DNA of 36,832 bases from assembly GCA_016281815.1 (NCBI GenBank), contig JAEEJK010000057.1, forward strand, positions 1 through 36,832, in the 5' to 3' direction. Positions within the stretch are counted from its first letter, which is position 1. Every line of letters begins with the position of its first letter. Under the pieces are notes generated by a model that was given only the letters and a program-made list of their open reading frames with translations, made no database searches and had not been told where the DNA came from. Below are positions 5,809 to 13,058 of the stretch, one piece after another. This stretch comes from Prevotella sp. (GTDB lineage: Bacteria > Bacteroidota > Bacteroidia > Bacteroidales > Bacteroidaceae). The translations under genes and the position numbers were made by a program.

Positions 5809-8574
5809 ATGAAGCACGCAACACGTCTATGGACCGCCCTCCTCTGCGGTCTTTTCACACTCACAGCAGCCGCTCAGCAAACCATCAACCTGCAAGGACA
5901 GTGGAAGTTTGCCACCGACCGCTCCGGAGGTTCTTCCATTCCGACAGCCTATGCGCAGACCATCACCCTGCCCGGGTCGATGCTCACCAACGGACTGGGC
6001 GACCCCGTCACGCCAGAAACGCAGTGGGTAGGGTCGCTCTACGACTCATCCTACTACCACAATCCTTACATGGAGCGATACCGCCAACCGGGCAAGATGA
6101 AGTTCCCCTTCTTCCTCACGCCCTCTAAGCATTATGTGGGTCATGCCTGGTATGAGCGCACGGTGGTGGTGCCGCGCAAATGGCGGAAAGGTCCTGTAAC
6201 GCTCTTCCTGGAACGGCCCCACATCGAGACCACTGTATATGTCAACGGGAAGGAAGTCGGCCATCAGATGTCGCTCAGCACGCCTCATCAATACGACATC
6301 ACCCACCTGGTGCGCTTCGGCAAGGCGAACACCATCACCATCCTCGTGTACAACGGCATCGAGAATGTGTGCGTGGGACAGGACTCCCACAGTGTCACCG
6401 ACCAGACGCAAGGCGACTGGAACGGCATCGCCGGGCGCATCGAACTGCGTGCCGAACCTCTCATCTACCGCAAGCGGGTGGTGACCGACTGGGAGAAGAA
6501 GGACGTGACTGTGTATATCAATGAAGAGGTCTACCACTGTCCGCTGCCAGAGACAGCCGAACGGTGGTCGGAGAGCAACCCCAGCCTGCAAACCATAGAG
6601 GTGGAATATCACGGCTGCACCATCCCCGTCACTTTCGGTGTGAGAGACGTATCGGTCAAGGACCGCCATATCGCCATCAATGGCAAGAAGACACATCTGA
6701 GAGGCACGGTGGAGAATTGCTGCTTCCCGGAGACAGGCTATCCTCCCACCGATGTGGAGTCATGGCTACGTGTGCTCGGCAAGTGCAAGGAGTATGGCCT
6801 CAACCATGTGAGGTTCCACAGTTACTGCCCACCCGACGCAGCCTTCACCGCCGCCGACCAGTTGGGCATGTATTTGCAACCCGAGGGACCGTCATGGCCC
6901 AACCATGGGGTGAGGCTGAGGCGCGGCATGGCCATCGATCAATACCTTACCGATGAGTGCAAGCGCATCGTCGACACCTATGGCCATCACCCCTCTTTCG
7001 TCATGCTGGCAGGAGGCAATGAGCCGGCTGGCGACTGGGTGGCATGGGGCAAGGACTTCGTCAAGGAAATGAAAGCATACGACCCGTCACGCCTCTACGC
7101 CACAGCCAGCGTGGGTGGCGGATGGGCATGGGACGAGGGTTCCGACTTTCATGTGAAAGGTGGTGCAAGGGGCCTCGACTGGGACCGCCATGCACCGCAG
7201 AGCACCGATGACTTCCAAGAAGACCTCCTGCATCCCCGCAACTTCAAGCCCACCGATGAAAAGCCCGTCAATACCGAGCCATACATCAGCCATGAGCAGG
7301 GACAGTGGTGCGTCTTCCCCGATTTCGGAGAGATCGACCAATATACCGGGGCTTACAAGGCCGGTAACTTTGAGATTTTCCGTGACCTGCTGCGCGACAA
7401 CGGTATGGCATCACAGGCAGAGAAATTCCTCATGGCCAGCGGACATCTGCAGGTGCTCGCCTACAAATATGAGATGGAGCGCAACCTCCGCACCAAAGAC
7501 TATGCGGGATTCCAACTGCTCGCCCTCAACGACTACAGCGGACAGGGAACGGCACTCGTAGGACCGCTCAATGTGCACTGGCGTGAGAAAGGGTATTGCA
7601 CGGCAGCCGACTGGCGCGAGTTCTGCTCACCCATTGTCCCGCTTGCCAAATTCAGCCGCTTTGTCTATACCACCGCCGATACCATCCGCATCGGCACGGA
7701 TATCTACAGGGGCTCGGAAGACATCCAAGATGTCTCAGGAAACCAACTTTTTTACAGCATCAGCGAGGGGGACAGGAAGTTGGCTGAGGGCAAAGTGAAA
7801 GCCACCGAGAGCATTGTCTTTGATCCGTCACTCGTGAAGACACCCGCCAAACTCACCCTCACCCTCAACACGGAGCGGCAGAGTTCCGGCTCCACCGCAC
7901 AGGCATCCCCGGGGTATAACCATTACGAATTCTGGGTCTATCCCCAGCAGGTGAGCATGAATGAAGCAGGTATCCATTGCACCGACACCCTCGATGACAA
8001 GGCCCTCGACGTGCTGCGAAAGGGTGGTCGTGTACTTATCACTGCCGCAGGAAAAGTGCGCTTCGGCAATGACGTGCGCCACACCTTCATGCCCGTGTTC
8101 TGGAACACCAGTTGGTTTAAGATGCGCCCGCCACACACCACCGGGGCATACATCCAAAACACCCATCCTGTGTTTGCCGACTTCCCCACCGATGACTGGC
8201 AGAACCTCAACTGGTGGGAACTGGTGAACCGCACACAGGTGATGAATCTCTCGGAGTTTCCTGCCGACTACCAACCCATCGTGCAGCCCATCGACACCTG
8301 GCATGTGTCGCGCAAGTTGGGCATGTTGGTGGAAGCCAACATGCTGGGGGGACGGTTGCTCATGACCACCATCGACATCAGCAACAACCTCTCCCAGCGT
8401 CCGGCGGCACGTCAACTGAGACATTCCATCATCCGCTACATGCAGTCGGATGCCTTCCGTCCCAAACTCTCTCTCGACCCGCAGGTCATCACTCATCTCT
8501 TCGAGCGCACGGCTCCACCGGTGAACATGTTCACCAAAGACTCACCCGACGAACTGAAACCCAAAATCCAATAA
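5809..8574 (+). CDS. Secreted glycoside hydrolase family 2 protein (beta-galactosidase-like)
   Basis: 921 residues from ATG 5809, chosen because a typical signal peptide (MKHATRLWTALLCGLFTLTAAAQ) starts there and a promoter lies just upstream; the frame itself is open from 5599. Domains in order: signal peptide; GH2 sugar-binding jelly roll (about 25-220, with GQWKFATD, WYERTVVVP, ETTVYVNGKEVGHQ and GDWNGIAGRIEL); a short immunoglobulin-like segment; a TIM barrel. The acid/base Glu405 is in GGNEPAGDW and the probable nucleophile Glu496 in YISHEQGQW. A C-terminal region (about 700-921) has glutamine-amidotransferase-like or trimerisation-like strands (RKGGRVLITAAGKVRFGND, GGRLLMTTIDISNN). It should act in the periplasm or at the surface as an exo-glycosidase. 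The exact sugar cannot be read from sequence. No SusC/SusD pair or sulfatase is nearby, so it is not in an obvious polysaccharide utilisation locus. Confidence 0.9.
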   Translation: MKHATRLWTALLCGLFTLTAAAQQTINLQGQWKFATDRSGGSSIPTAYAQTITLPGSMLTNGLGDPVTPETQWVGSLYDSSYYHNPYMERYRQPGKMKFPFFLTPSKHYVGHAWYERTVVVPRKWRKGPVTLFLERPHIETTVYVNGKEVGHQMSLSTPHQYDITHLVRFGKANTITILVYNGIENVCVGQDSHSVTDQTQGDWNGIAGRIELRAEPLIYRKRVVTDWEKKDVTVYINEEVYHCPLPETAERWSESNPSLQTIEVEYHGCTIPVTFGVRDVSVKDRHIAINGKKTHLRGTVENCCFPETGYPPTDVESWLRVLGKCKEYGLNHVRFHSYCPPDAAFTAADQLGMYLQPEGPSWPNHGVRLRRGMAIDQYLTDECKRIVDTYGHHPSFVMLAGGNEPAGDWVAWGKDFVKEMKAYDPSRLYATASVGGGWAWDEGSDFHVKGGARGLDWDRHAPQSTDDFQEDLLHPRNFKPTDEKPVNTEPYISHEQGQWCVFPDFGEIDQYTGAYKAGNFEIFRDLLRDNGMASQAEKFLMASGHLQVLAYKYEMERNLRTKDYAGFQLLALNDYSGQGTALVGPLNVHWREKGYCTAADWREFCSPIVPLAKFSRFVYTTADTIRIGTDIYRGSEDIQDVSGNQLFYSISEGDRKLAEGKVKATESIVFDPSLVKTPAKLTLTLNTERQSSGSTAQASPGYNHYEFWVYPQQVSMNEAGIHCTDTLDDKALDVLRKGGRVLITAAGKVRFGNDVRHTFMPVFWNTSWFKMRPPHTTGAYIQNTHPVFADFPTDDWQNLNWWELVNRTQVMNLSEFPADYQPIVQPIDTWHVSRKLGMLVEANMLGGRLLMTTIDISNNLSQRPAARQLRHSIIRYMQSDAFRPKLSLDPQVITHLFERTAPPVNMFTKDSPDELKPKIQ

Positions 8575-8578
8575 CACC

Positions 8579-8615
8579 ATCAAGCCCAAAATCCATGATG
8601 GATTTTGGGCTTGAT
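8579..8615. terminator. Perfect 18-bp palindrome between convergent genes, probable bidirectional terminator
   Basis: ATCAAGCCCAAAATCCAT (8579-8596) and its exact complement (8598-8615) are separated by one base. It lies between the GH2 gene and the convergent endonuclease gene. There is no strong T-run on either side, so termination may be inefficient. The left arm partly repeats the last codons of the GH2 gene (CCCAAAATCCA). Confidence 0.7.
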
Positions 8616-8650
8616 ATAAGAATGACTTTATAAATAAGTAGTGCCTGAGG

Positions 8651-10450
8651 TCAGTTGCCCAAGGCGATGTTCACGATTCCCATCACATCGGCCACTTCGA
8701 TATCATCATTCCCATTGATATCTGCCGCATCCAAGTCGTAGGTCACCGGGTCTTGAGGTATGTTTTCCAGCACCATGTTGACCACCAGCATGATATCGGC
8801 CACATTGACCTTTCCGTCCTTGTTGACATCACCAGCCATTGAAGGAGTGGTGATGACGGCGCGGGCGTTCACCTCGTCCAGGAAGAAACGCTTCACAGGA
8901 GTGAAGGTGACAGTCACAGGACCGCTGCCTGTCAGTGTCACTGTGAAGTCGGTCCAACCTTCTTTCATCGTCAGATTCGTCTCCGACAGGGTGGCGTTGC
9001 CGCTCACCGACAAGGTGAGTGATGTGCCGTCGGAGCCCCATGGAACCGCTCTGAAACTGAAGGTAGTCTCACCATTGATATTGAAAGTGGGCGTGGTGAC
9101 AACACCGGGCTTGCTGCTGGAACCAAACCGCGCACACTTGTCACCACCGAAGTAACTGGAAGCCTTCCATCCCTCATTGTCGGGCTTGAAATTGGAGGAA
9201 CTGCTGGCCACACTTCCAGAAAATCCTCCGCTGTTGCCGCCCGTGCCATCGCACAAGTCGAAGGTCTCGGTGAAGATGTCCTCACTATCAATGGTGGCTT
9301 TAACCACATAAACGGCTGTCACCACATCGCTCATGTTTCCGTCATCATCTACAGCCACAGCCTTGATGGTCGTGTTCTTGGTCACAAGGATGGGTGACTC
9401 ATATTCCAAGCCATTGTCCACAGGTGATGTGCCATCGGTGGTATAGAGGATGGTCACATCGGATGCCGCACTGATGGTGACCGTCACCGAACCTGCGTAT
9501 GTGCCTCCCTCTGGCGAGAAGACTGGAGGTGCCACCTCATCATCTTCGTGATGGCTTCCTCCATTGACATATCTGTCATCATCCGCTGCCGTAGTAATGG
9601 AGGTATAAGGATTGAAGGGTACATTAATGCTGTCACCCCAGATATACTCAGCCAGGTAGGGGAAGTCCACAAATAGGTTGCGGTTGTACTGTTTCGTATA
9701 GACAGCATTGTTACGGGCTATCTCCACGTCATCCATAGGGTCATTCTTCGCCCAGCGCATGAGCATGGTGAAATACCAGTCTGCATAAGGCTGATAAGTA
9801 GTTCCCGTGAACAGTCCGCCACTCCATTTCGTTATCTTGTCTTGATAGCAGGTTGCCATATAGAAATATATGCGCGCTATATCACCTTTTATCTCATCGT
9901 TGGGTTCAAACACATTGCCATTGTAGCCTGAGGTCATGCATTTGCCATAATAACAATAATTATTTGACCAATAATCATTATAAGGTTTCAAGGGATTGTC
10001 AGGCTTTTTAACCTCAGCTAAATAATAATCGCTACGCTTATTATTCACCCAGCCGTCAGTGGGCACCACATGCACAATGTCGCTCTTCATGGGAGATGCT
10101 TCACTAAACCAACTCTGAGGTACCAAGTGCTCGCGGTTGTAACTGTCTCCCTCTGCTTTGTAATTGGCTCCCTGTTTGCTGCCACCAATCACATAACTGG
10201 TGCTGTTTGAATACCAATCACGCAGATAGCCGTCGCTCCGCTTGTCTGTGGTCTTATAGGCTTCCCACAGACCTGAATAAGAGATTGGAGGTTTATCTGG
10301 CATCTTGATGATGTTGAAGACAGCCGTCTTCAGAGCCTCCTTTTTCTTTCCTTGCAGTGAACTGGCATAAGATGCCAAGTTTTTTCTATCTATCGCATTT
10401 GCCGACAATGCCAGAAGCAACAGACCAAATATGATATACAAACGTTTCAT
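8651..10450 (-). CDS. Secreted endonuclease I with chitobiase-like, beta-sandwich and dockerin domains
   Basis: 599 residues from the ATG at 10450-10448. An upstream in-frame start at 10552 would add a non-signal extension; MKRLYIIFGLLLLALSANA is a proper signal peptide. The endonuclease I (EndA/NucM-type) domain spans about residues 21-290, with the catalytic motif SYNREHLVPQSWF (about 104-116), HVVPTDGWVNNKRSDYYL and DEIKGDIARIYFYMATCYQ. A chitobiase C-terminal-type domain follows (ILYTTDGTSPVDNG...TTIKAVAVDDDGN). Next is a beta-sandwich with TETFDLCDGTGGN...SFRAVPWGS. A C-terminal dockerin has two Ca-binding repeats, GDVNKDGKVNVADIMLVVNMV and DINGNDDIEVADVMGIVNIAL. Such nucleases degrade extracellular DNA or RNA for nutrients or biofilm turnover. 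Dockerin-like tails are common on secreted Prevotella proteins; whether a cohesin partner exists cannot be told. A possible weak -7 box (TTTCTTTG) lies about 30 nt upstream. Confidence 0.9.
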   Translation of the reverse strand: MKRLYIIFGLLLLALSANAIDRKNLASYASSLQGKKKEALKTAVFNIIKMPDKPPISYSGLWEAYKTTDKRSDGYLRDWYSNSTSYVIGGSKQGANYKAEGDSYNREHLVPQSWFSEASPMKSDIVHVVPTDGWVNNKRSDYYLAEVKKPDNPLKPYNDYWSNNYCYYGKCMTSGYNGNVFEPNDEIKGDIARIYFYMATCYQDKITKWSGGLFTGTTYQPYADWYFTMLMRWAKNDPMDDVEIARNNAVYTKQYNRNLFVDFPYLAEYIWGDSINVPFNPYTSITTAADDDRYVNGGSHHEDDEVAPPVFSPEGGTYAGSVTVTISAASDVTILYTTDGTSPVDNGLEYESPILVTKNTTIKAVAVDDDGNMSDVVTAVYVVKATIDSEDIFTETFDLCDGTGGNSGGFSGSVASSSSNFKPDNEGWKASSYFGGDKCARFGSSSKPGVVTTPTFNINGETTFSFRAVPWGSDGTSLTLSVSGNATLSETNLTMKEGWTDFTVTLTGSGPVTVTFTPVKRFFLDEVNARAVITTPSMAGDVNKDGKVNVADIMLVVNMVLENIPQDPVTYDLDAADINGNDDIEVADVMGIVNIALGN

Positions 10451-10591
10451 AGGATTCCATTTTATAAAATATCGAACTACAAAGAAAGCAATTTTTTCTG
10501 AAAAAAGAGAAAAACGAGGACAGTTTAACATGAAATGTGACAAAAAAAACAAAAAAAATGTCTTTTGGTGTCAGATTTCTGAGGAAATACG

Positions 10592-10599
10592 TATCTTTG
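10592..10599 (+). promoter_or_regulatory. -7 box of the BI-1-like gene promoter
   Basis: TATCTTTG, 88 bp before the ATG. The nearest TTTG (10564-10567) is 24 bp away, longer than usual, so only the -7 element is called with confidence. Confidence 0.6.
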
Positions 10600-10687
10600 C
10601 TTGTAGAAATGAGGCCGCAGATGCGGCAACGCACCACTTGCACAGCCTCTGACCACGAATATTCACATTTAATTAATAACATCAAAA

Positions 10688-11428
10688 ATGAACGAAAAAG
10701 ATTTTGCATCCATGATGAGAGAGAGGGAGGCAGGCATCAATGTCAATGAGCGCCAGAGATATGTCACCCAAAGTGCTTTTGGCATCCTCATGCGCAAAGT
10801 ATACCTTTGGATGACGCTCGCACTCGCCATCACCGGAATCGCCGCATATTATGTGGCCCACAGCGGATTTATCTTCACTATGTTGAACAATCCCGCCATC
10901 CTTTGGGGACTGATTATCGCCGAACTGGCACTGGTCATCGGAATATCGGCAGCCATCAACAAACTGTCGCTCACCATGGCCACCATCTTGTTCACCACCT
11001 ACTCCGTCATCAACGGTGTCACGCTGTCGTCCATCTTTCTGGTCTACACCATGTCGTCCATCACGAGGGTGTTCCTCATCACGGCAGGCACCTTCGGAGC
11101 CATGGCCCTCTTCGGATACACCACGAAGAAAGACCTCTCCACGATGGGCAAGTACCTCTTTATGGCACTTATCGGACTCATCATCGCCACCTTGGTCAAC
11201 CTGTTCTTCAAGAGCACCGGTCTTGACCTGGCATTGAGTTACCTCGGTGTGCTCATCTTCGTGGGACTCACCGCCTACGACTCTCAGAAAATCAAGCAGA
11301 TGTGCATGAGTTTCGAGTATGCCGACGAAGGTGCACAGAAACTTGCACTGCTCGGCGCACTTACCCTCTATCTCGACTTCATCAACCTCTTCATCTACCT
11401 GCTCAGGTTGTTTGGAAAGAGAAATTAA
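10688..11428 (+). CDS. Bax inhibitor-1/YccA family membrane protein
   Basis: 246 residues. A charged N-terminus (about 1-32) is followed by seven predicted membrane segments, starting VYLWMTLALAITGIAAYYVA and ending LDFINLFIYLLRLF. The pattern ITRVFLITAGTFGAMALFGYTTKKDLSTMGKYLFMALIGLIIA, then GLTAYDSQKIKQM, is characteristic of the BI-1/YbhL/YccA family. The YDSQ motif and LDFINLF near the end are well kept, including acidic residues linked to pH-gated calcium leak in the bacterial homologue BsYetJ. Length fits the bacterial family (220-250). It sits divergently from the endonuclease gene and 27 bp upstream of a 72-residue protein that may be co-transcribed. The precise role in Bacteroidetes is unclear. 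Confidence 0.93.
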   Translation: MNEKDFASMMREREAGINVNERQRYVTQSAFGILMRKVYLWMTLALAITGIAAYYVAHSGFIFTMLNNPAILWGLIIAELALVIGISAAINKLSLTMATILFTTYSVINGVTLSSIFLVYTMSSITRVFLITAGTFGAMALFGYTTKKDLSTMGKYLFMALIGLIIATLVNLFFKSTGLDLALSYLGVLIFVGLTAYDSQKIKQMCMSFEYADEGAQKLALLGALTLYLDFINLFIYLLRLFGKRN

Positions 11429-11455
11429 ACGAATTCATCCTCTAAATAGGAAGTA

Positions 11456-11674
11456 ATGAAGACGCTTCTATTGGCTGCATTGTTTTGCTTCGCGGGAAAT
11501 CCCACAGGAGACAACACAACGGTATACATCAGTACCGGATCTTCCGCCTATGCATACCATGCCAAAAAGACATGCTCGGCACTGAAAAGATGTTTGGAAG
11601 AAGGACATGTCAAAGCCATCTCACTTGAAAAAGCCAAAAACATGGGACGGAAACCATGTAAAAAATGCTATTAA
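11456..11674 (+). CDS. Small exported Cys/His protein, probable metal binder
   Basis: 72 residues. A hydrophobic N-terminus (MKTLLLAALFCFAG) looks like a short signal peptide. The mature part has the pattern VYISTGSSAYAYH (His35), C40, C46, then a C-terminal GRKPCKKCY with Cys68-x2-Cys71. The layout YHxxxxC...AxxxGxxPCxxC recurs in small secreted or C-terminal domains thought to bind zinc; that assignment is from memory of the pattern. It starts 27 bp after the BI-1-like gene and is followed by a terminator, so the two probably form one transcript. No specific function can be assigned. Confidence 0.72.
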   Translation: MKTLLLAALFCFAGNPTGDNTTVYISTGSSAYAYHAKKTCSALKRCLEEGHVKAISLEKAKNMGRKPCKKCY

Positions 11675-11698
11675 CCACCTAAAAAACACCAAATTGAC

Positions 11699-11730
11699 GA
11701 GGGATATCTGAAAAGGTATCCCTCATTTTT
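11699..11730 (+). terminator. Rho-independent terminator ahead of the arginine block
   Basis: GAGGGATA (11699-11706) pairs with TATCCCTC (11717-11724) around a 10-nt loop, followed by ATTTTTTA. It separates the BI-1-like unit from argR. Confidence 0.88.
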
Positions 11731-11778
11731 TATGCAACCGCAATAATAATCGCATAAATATTTGGTTGTTTGCATAAA
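11729..11778. promoter_or_regulatory. Candidate ARG boxes for ArgR autoregulation
   Basis: Three related sites precede argR: TTTATGCAA (11729-11737), CGCATAAATATTTG (11751-11764, 11 of 14 to the ARG-box consensus TGMATWWWWATKCA) and TTGCATAAA (11770-11778). The first and last are exact inverted copies. The latter two are offset by about 20 bp, close to the 21-bp spacing of tandem ARG boxes. They cover the TTTG promoter element and the spacer, as expected for repression. Binding is inferred. Confidence 0.5.
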
Positions 11779-11792
11779 ACCAAGTAATTTTG
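11761..11792 (+). promoter_or_regulatory. Promoter of argR and the arginine operon
   Basis: TTTG (11761-11764), a 20-bp spacer and TAATTTTG (11785-11792). A TTG codon at 11790 that could extend the argR frame lies inside this -7 box, so the ATG at 11820 is the real start. Confidence 0.75.
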
Positions 11793-11819
11793 CAGCCGCA
11801 AAAGTATAATTATACATCT

Positions 11820-12296
11820 ATGAAGGTAAAAAACAGTAGGATGGAAGCCCTGAAAATGCTCATTTCCAGCATGGAGTTGGGCAGTCAGGAGGAAGTGCTT
11901 CAGGCATTGGAGAGAGAAGGGTTTAAACTGACCCAGGCCACACTGAGCCGTGATCTGAAACAACTGAAGGTGGCCAAGGCAGCCAGCATGAACGGGAAGT
12001 ATGTCTATGTGCTGCCCAATGACACCATGTACAAGCGTGTCACCCGACCAAGAACCGCCATGGAAATGCTCCAGACTTCAGGATTCATCTCCATCAGTTT
12101 CTCCGGCAACATGGGTGTCATCAAGACACGTCCGGGATATGCCAGCAGCATCGCCTACAACATTGACAACAGCGAGAGTCCCAACATTATCGGAACCATC
12201 GCGGGAGACGACACCATTTTTATCGTCATCAAGGAAGAGGCGACACGGGATGACGTCATCAGCGACCTCACTCCCATCATCGGCAACATCCGATAA
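11820..12296 (+). CDS. argR: Arginine repressor ArgR
   Basis: 158 residues, the usual length. The N-terminal winged helix (about 1-70) has MLISSMELGSQEEVLQALEREGFKLTQATLSRDLKQLKVAK, whose TQATLSRDLKQL is the ArgR DNA-recognition helix. The C-terminal domain (about 85-158) carries the arginine-binding and hexamerisation part, with MGVIKTRPGYASSIAYNID and GTIAGDDTIFIVIKEEA; the GTIAGDDT motif holds the ligand-binding aspartates. With arginine bound, ArgR hexamers bind ARG boxes. Candidate boxes overlap its own promoter, so it probably represses itself and the downstream genes. It is the first gene of the arginine/proline block, 61 bp before the GNAT gene. Confidence 0.95.
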   Translation: MKVKNSRMEALKMLISSMELGSQEEVLQALEREGFKLTQATLSRDLKQLKVAKAASMNGKYVYVLPNDTMYKRVTRPRTAMEMLQTSGFISISFSGNMGVIKTRPGYASSIAYNIDNSESPNIIGTIAGDDTIFIVIKEEATRDDVISDLTPIIGNIR

Positions 12297-12357
12297 ACAA
12301 GCAACAACAGTCACCCCAACAACCGATATAAACAACCATTCATCGTATCAAGCAAAA

Positions 12358-12951
12358 ATGGAAGACATCAAAGTCATGGTGGCCGACTCCTCACACGAGA
12401 AATATGTCGACACCATACTGGAAACCATTGCCGACGCCGCCAAAGTGCGCGGTACCGGTATTGCCAAGCGCACCCACGAATATCTGGTGACCAAAATCAG
12501 AGAGGCCAAGGCTGTCATCGCCCTCGACGGTGACATCTTCGCAGGATTCAGTTATATTGAGACGTGGGGCAACAAGCATTATGTAACCACTTCGGGTCTC
12601 ATCGTCCACCCCAATTACCGGGGACGAGGTGTAGCCAAACACATTAAGGAGATGACCTTTTCGCTCGCGCGCACCCGATGGCCACACGCCAAAATATTCA
12701 GTCTGACCAGCGGTGCAGCCGTCATGGCAATGAATACGCAACTCGGCTATCAGCCTGTGACCTTCGACGACCTGACCGACGACGAGGCGTTCTGGCGCGG
12801 CTGTGAGGGATGTGTCAACGTCGACATCCTCAAACGCACCAACCGCAAATACTGCATCTGCACAGCCATGCTCTACGACCCCGAGGAGCATCTTCCTGCC
12901 AAGATTCCCTCCGAGGTCATCGAGCGAATCAAGGAACTCGAGAAAGAATAA
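12358..12951 (+). CDS. GNAT acyltransferase, probable N-acylglutamate synthase of arginine synthesis
   Basis: 197 residues from the ATG at 12358; the frame is open further upstream but overlaps argR. A GNAT fold is visible: strand AVIALDGDIFAGFSYIETW, then the acyl-CoA pyrophosphate-binding loop GLIVHPNYRGRGVAKHIKEMTF (about 81-102; RGRGVA is the Q/RxxGxA motif), then IFSLTSGAAVMAMNTQLGYQPV. A Cys-containing C-terminal tail (WRGCEGCVNVDI, RKYCICTAML) is unusual for GNATs. It lies between argR and argG. The block has no argA or argJ, while acylated intermediates are needed by ArgC, ArgD and ArgF'. The inference is that it acylates glutamate, probably with succinyl-CoA. The family match is direct; the substrate is inferred from context. 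Confidence 0.85.
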   Translation: MEDIKVMVADSSHEKYVDTILETIADAAKVRGTGIAKRTHEYLVTKIREAKAVIALDGDIFAGFSYIETWGNKHYVTTSGLIVHPNYRGRGVAKHIKEMTFSLARTRWPHAKIFSLTSGAAVMAMNTQLGYQPVTFDDLTDDEAFWRGCEGCVNVDILKRTNRKYCICTAMLYDPEEHLPAKIPSEVIERIKELEKE

Positions 12952-12958
12952 AAACTCA

Positions 12959-13022
12959 ATTGTCGTGCAAACCGAGTGCAGACGAAACTCTGCTTTCAGT
13001 ATGCCGAGGTGCAGCCGACAAT
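12959..13022. repeat. Structured intergenic element between the GNAT gene and argG
   Basis: This 64-bp segment is bounded by ATTGTCG (12959-12965) and its exact complement CGACAAT (13016-13022). It holds an inner hairpin GCAGA (12978-12982) with TCTGC (12989-12993). The motifs GTGCAAACCGAGTGCAG and GCCGAGGTGCAGCC look like a dispersed intergenic repeat of Bacteroidales, from memory and not checked. It could shape operon mRNA processing. Confidence 0.5.
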
Positions 13023-13058
13023 CAAACGATGTTTAAATCTCAAATCTCAAACCCAAAT

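Noticed and set aside
6046..6696. Long minus-strand frames inside the GH2, argG, ligase and other genes
   Set aside because: They are typical shadow frames in GC-richer coding sequence, opposite strong genes, with no promoter or domain.
10451..10552. N-terminal extension of the endonuclease I gene
   Set aside because: The extension is non-signal, low-complexity sequence; ATG at 10450 gives a standard signal peptide.
11790..11819. TTG-initiated extension of argR
   Set aside because: The TTG lies within the TAATTTTG promoter box, so it would not be transcribed as coding sequence.
12001..12357. Long upstream extension of the GNAT frame over argR
   Set aside because: It overlaps argR in another frame and has no family similarity; the real start is ATG 12358.
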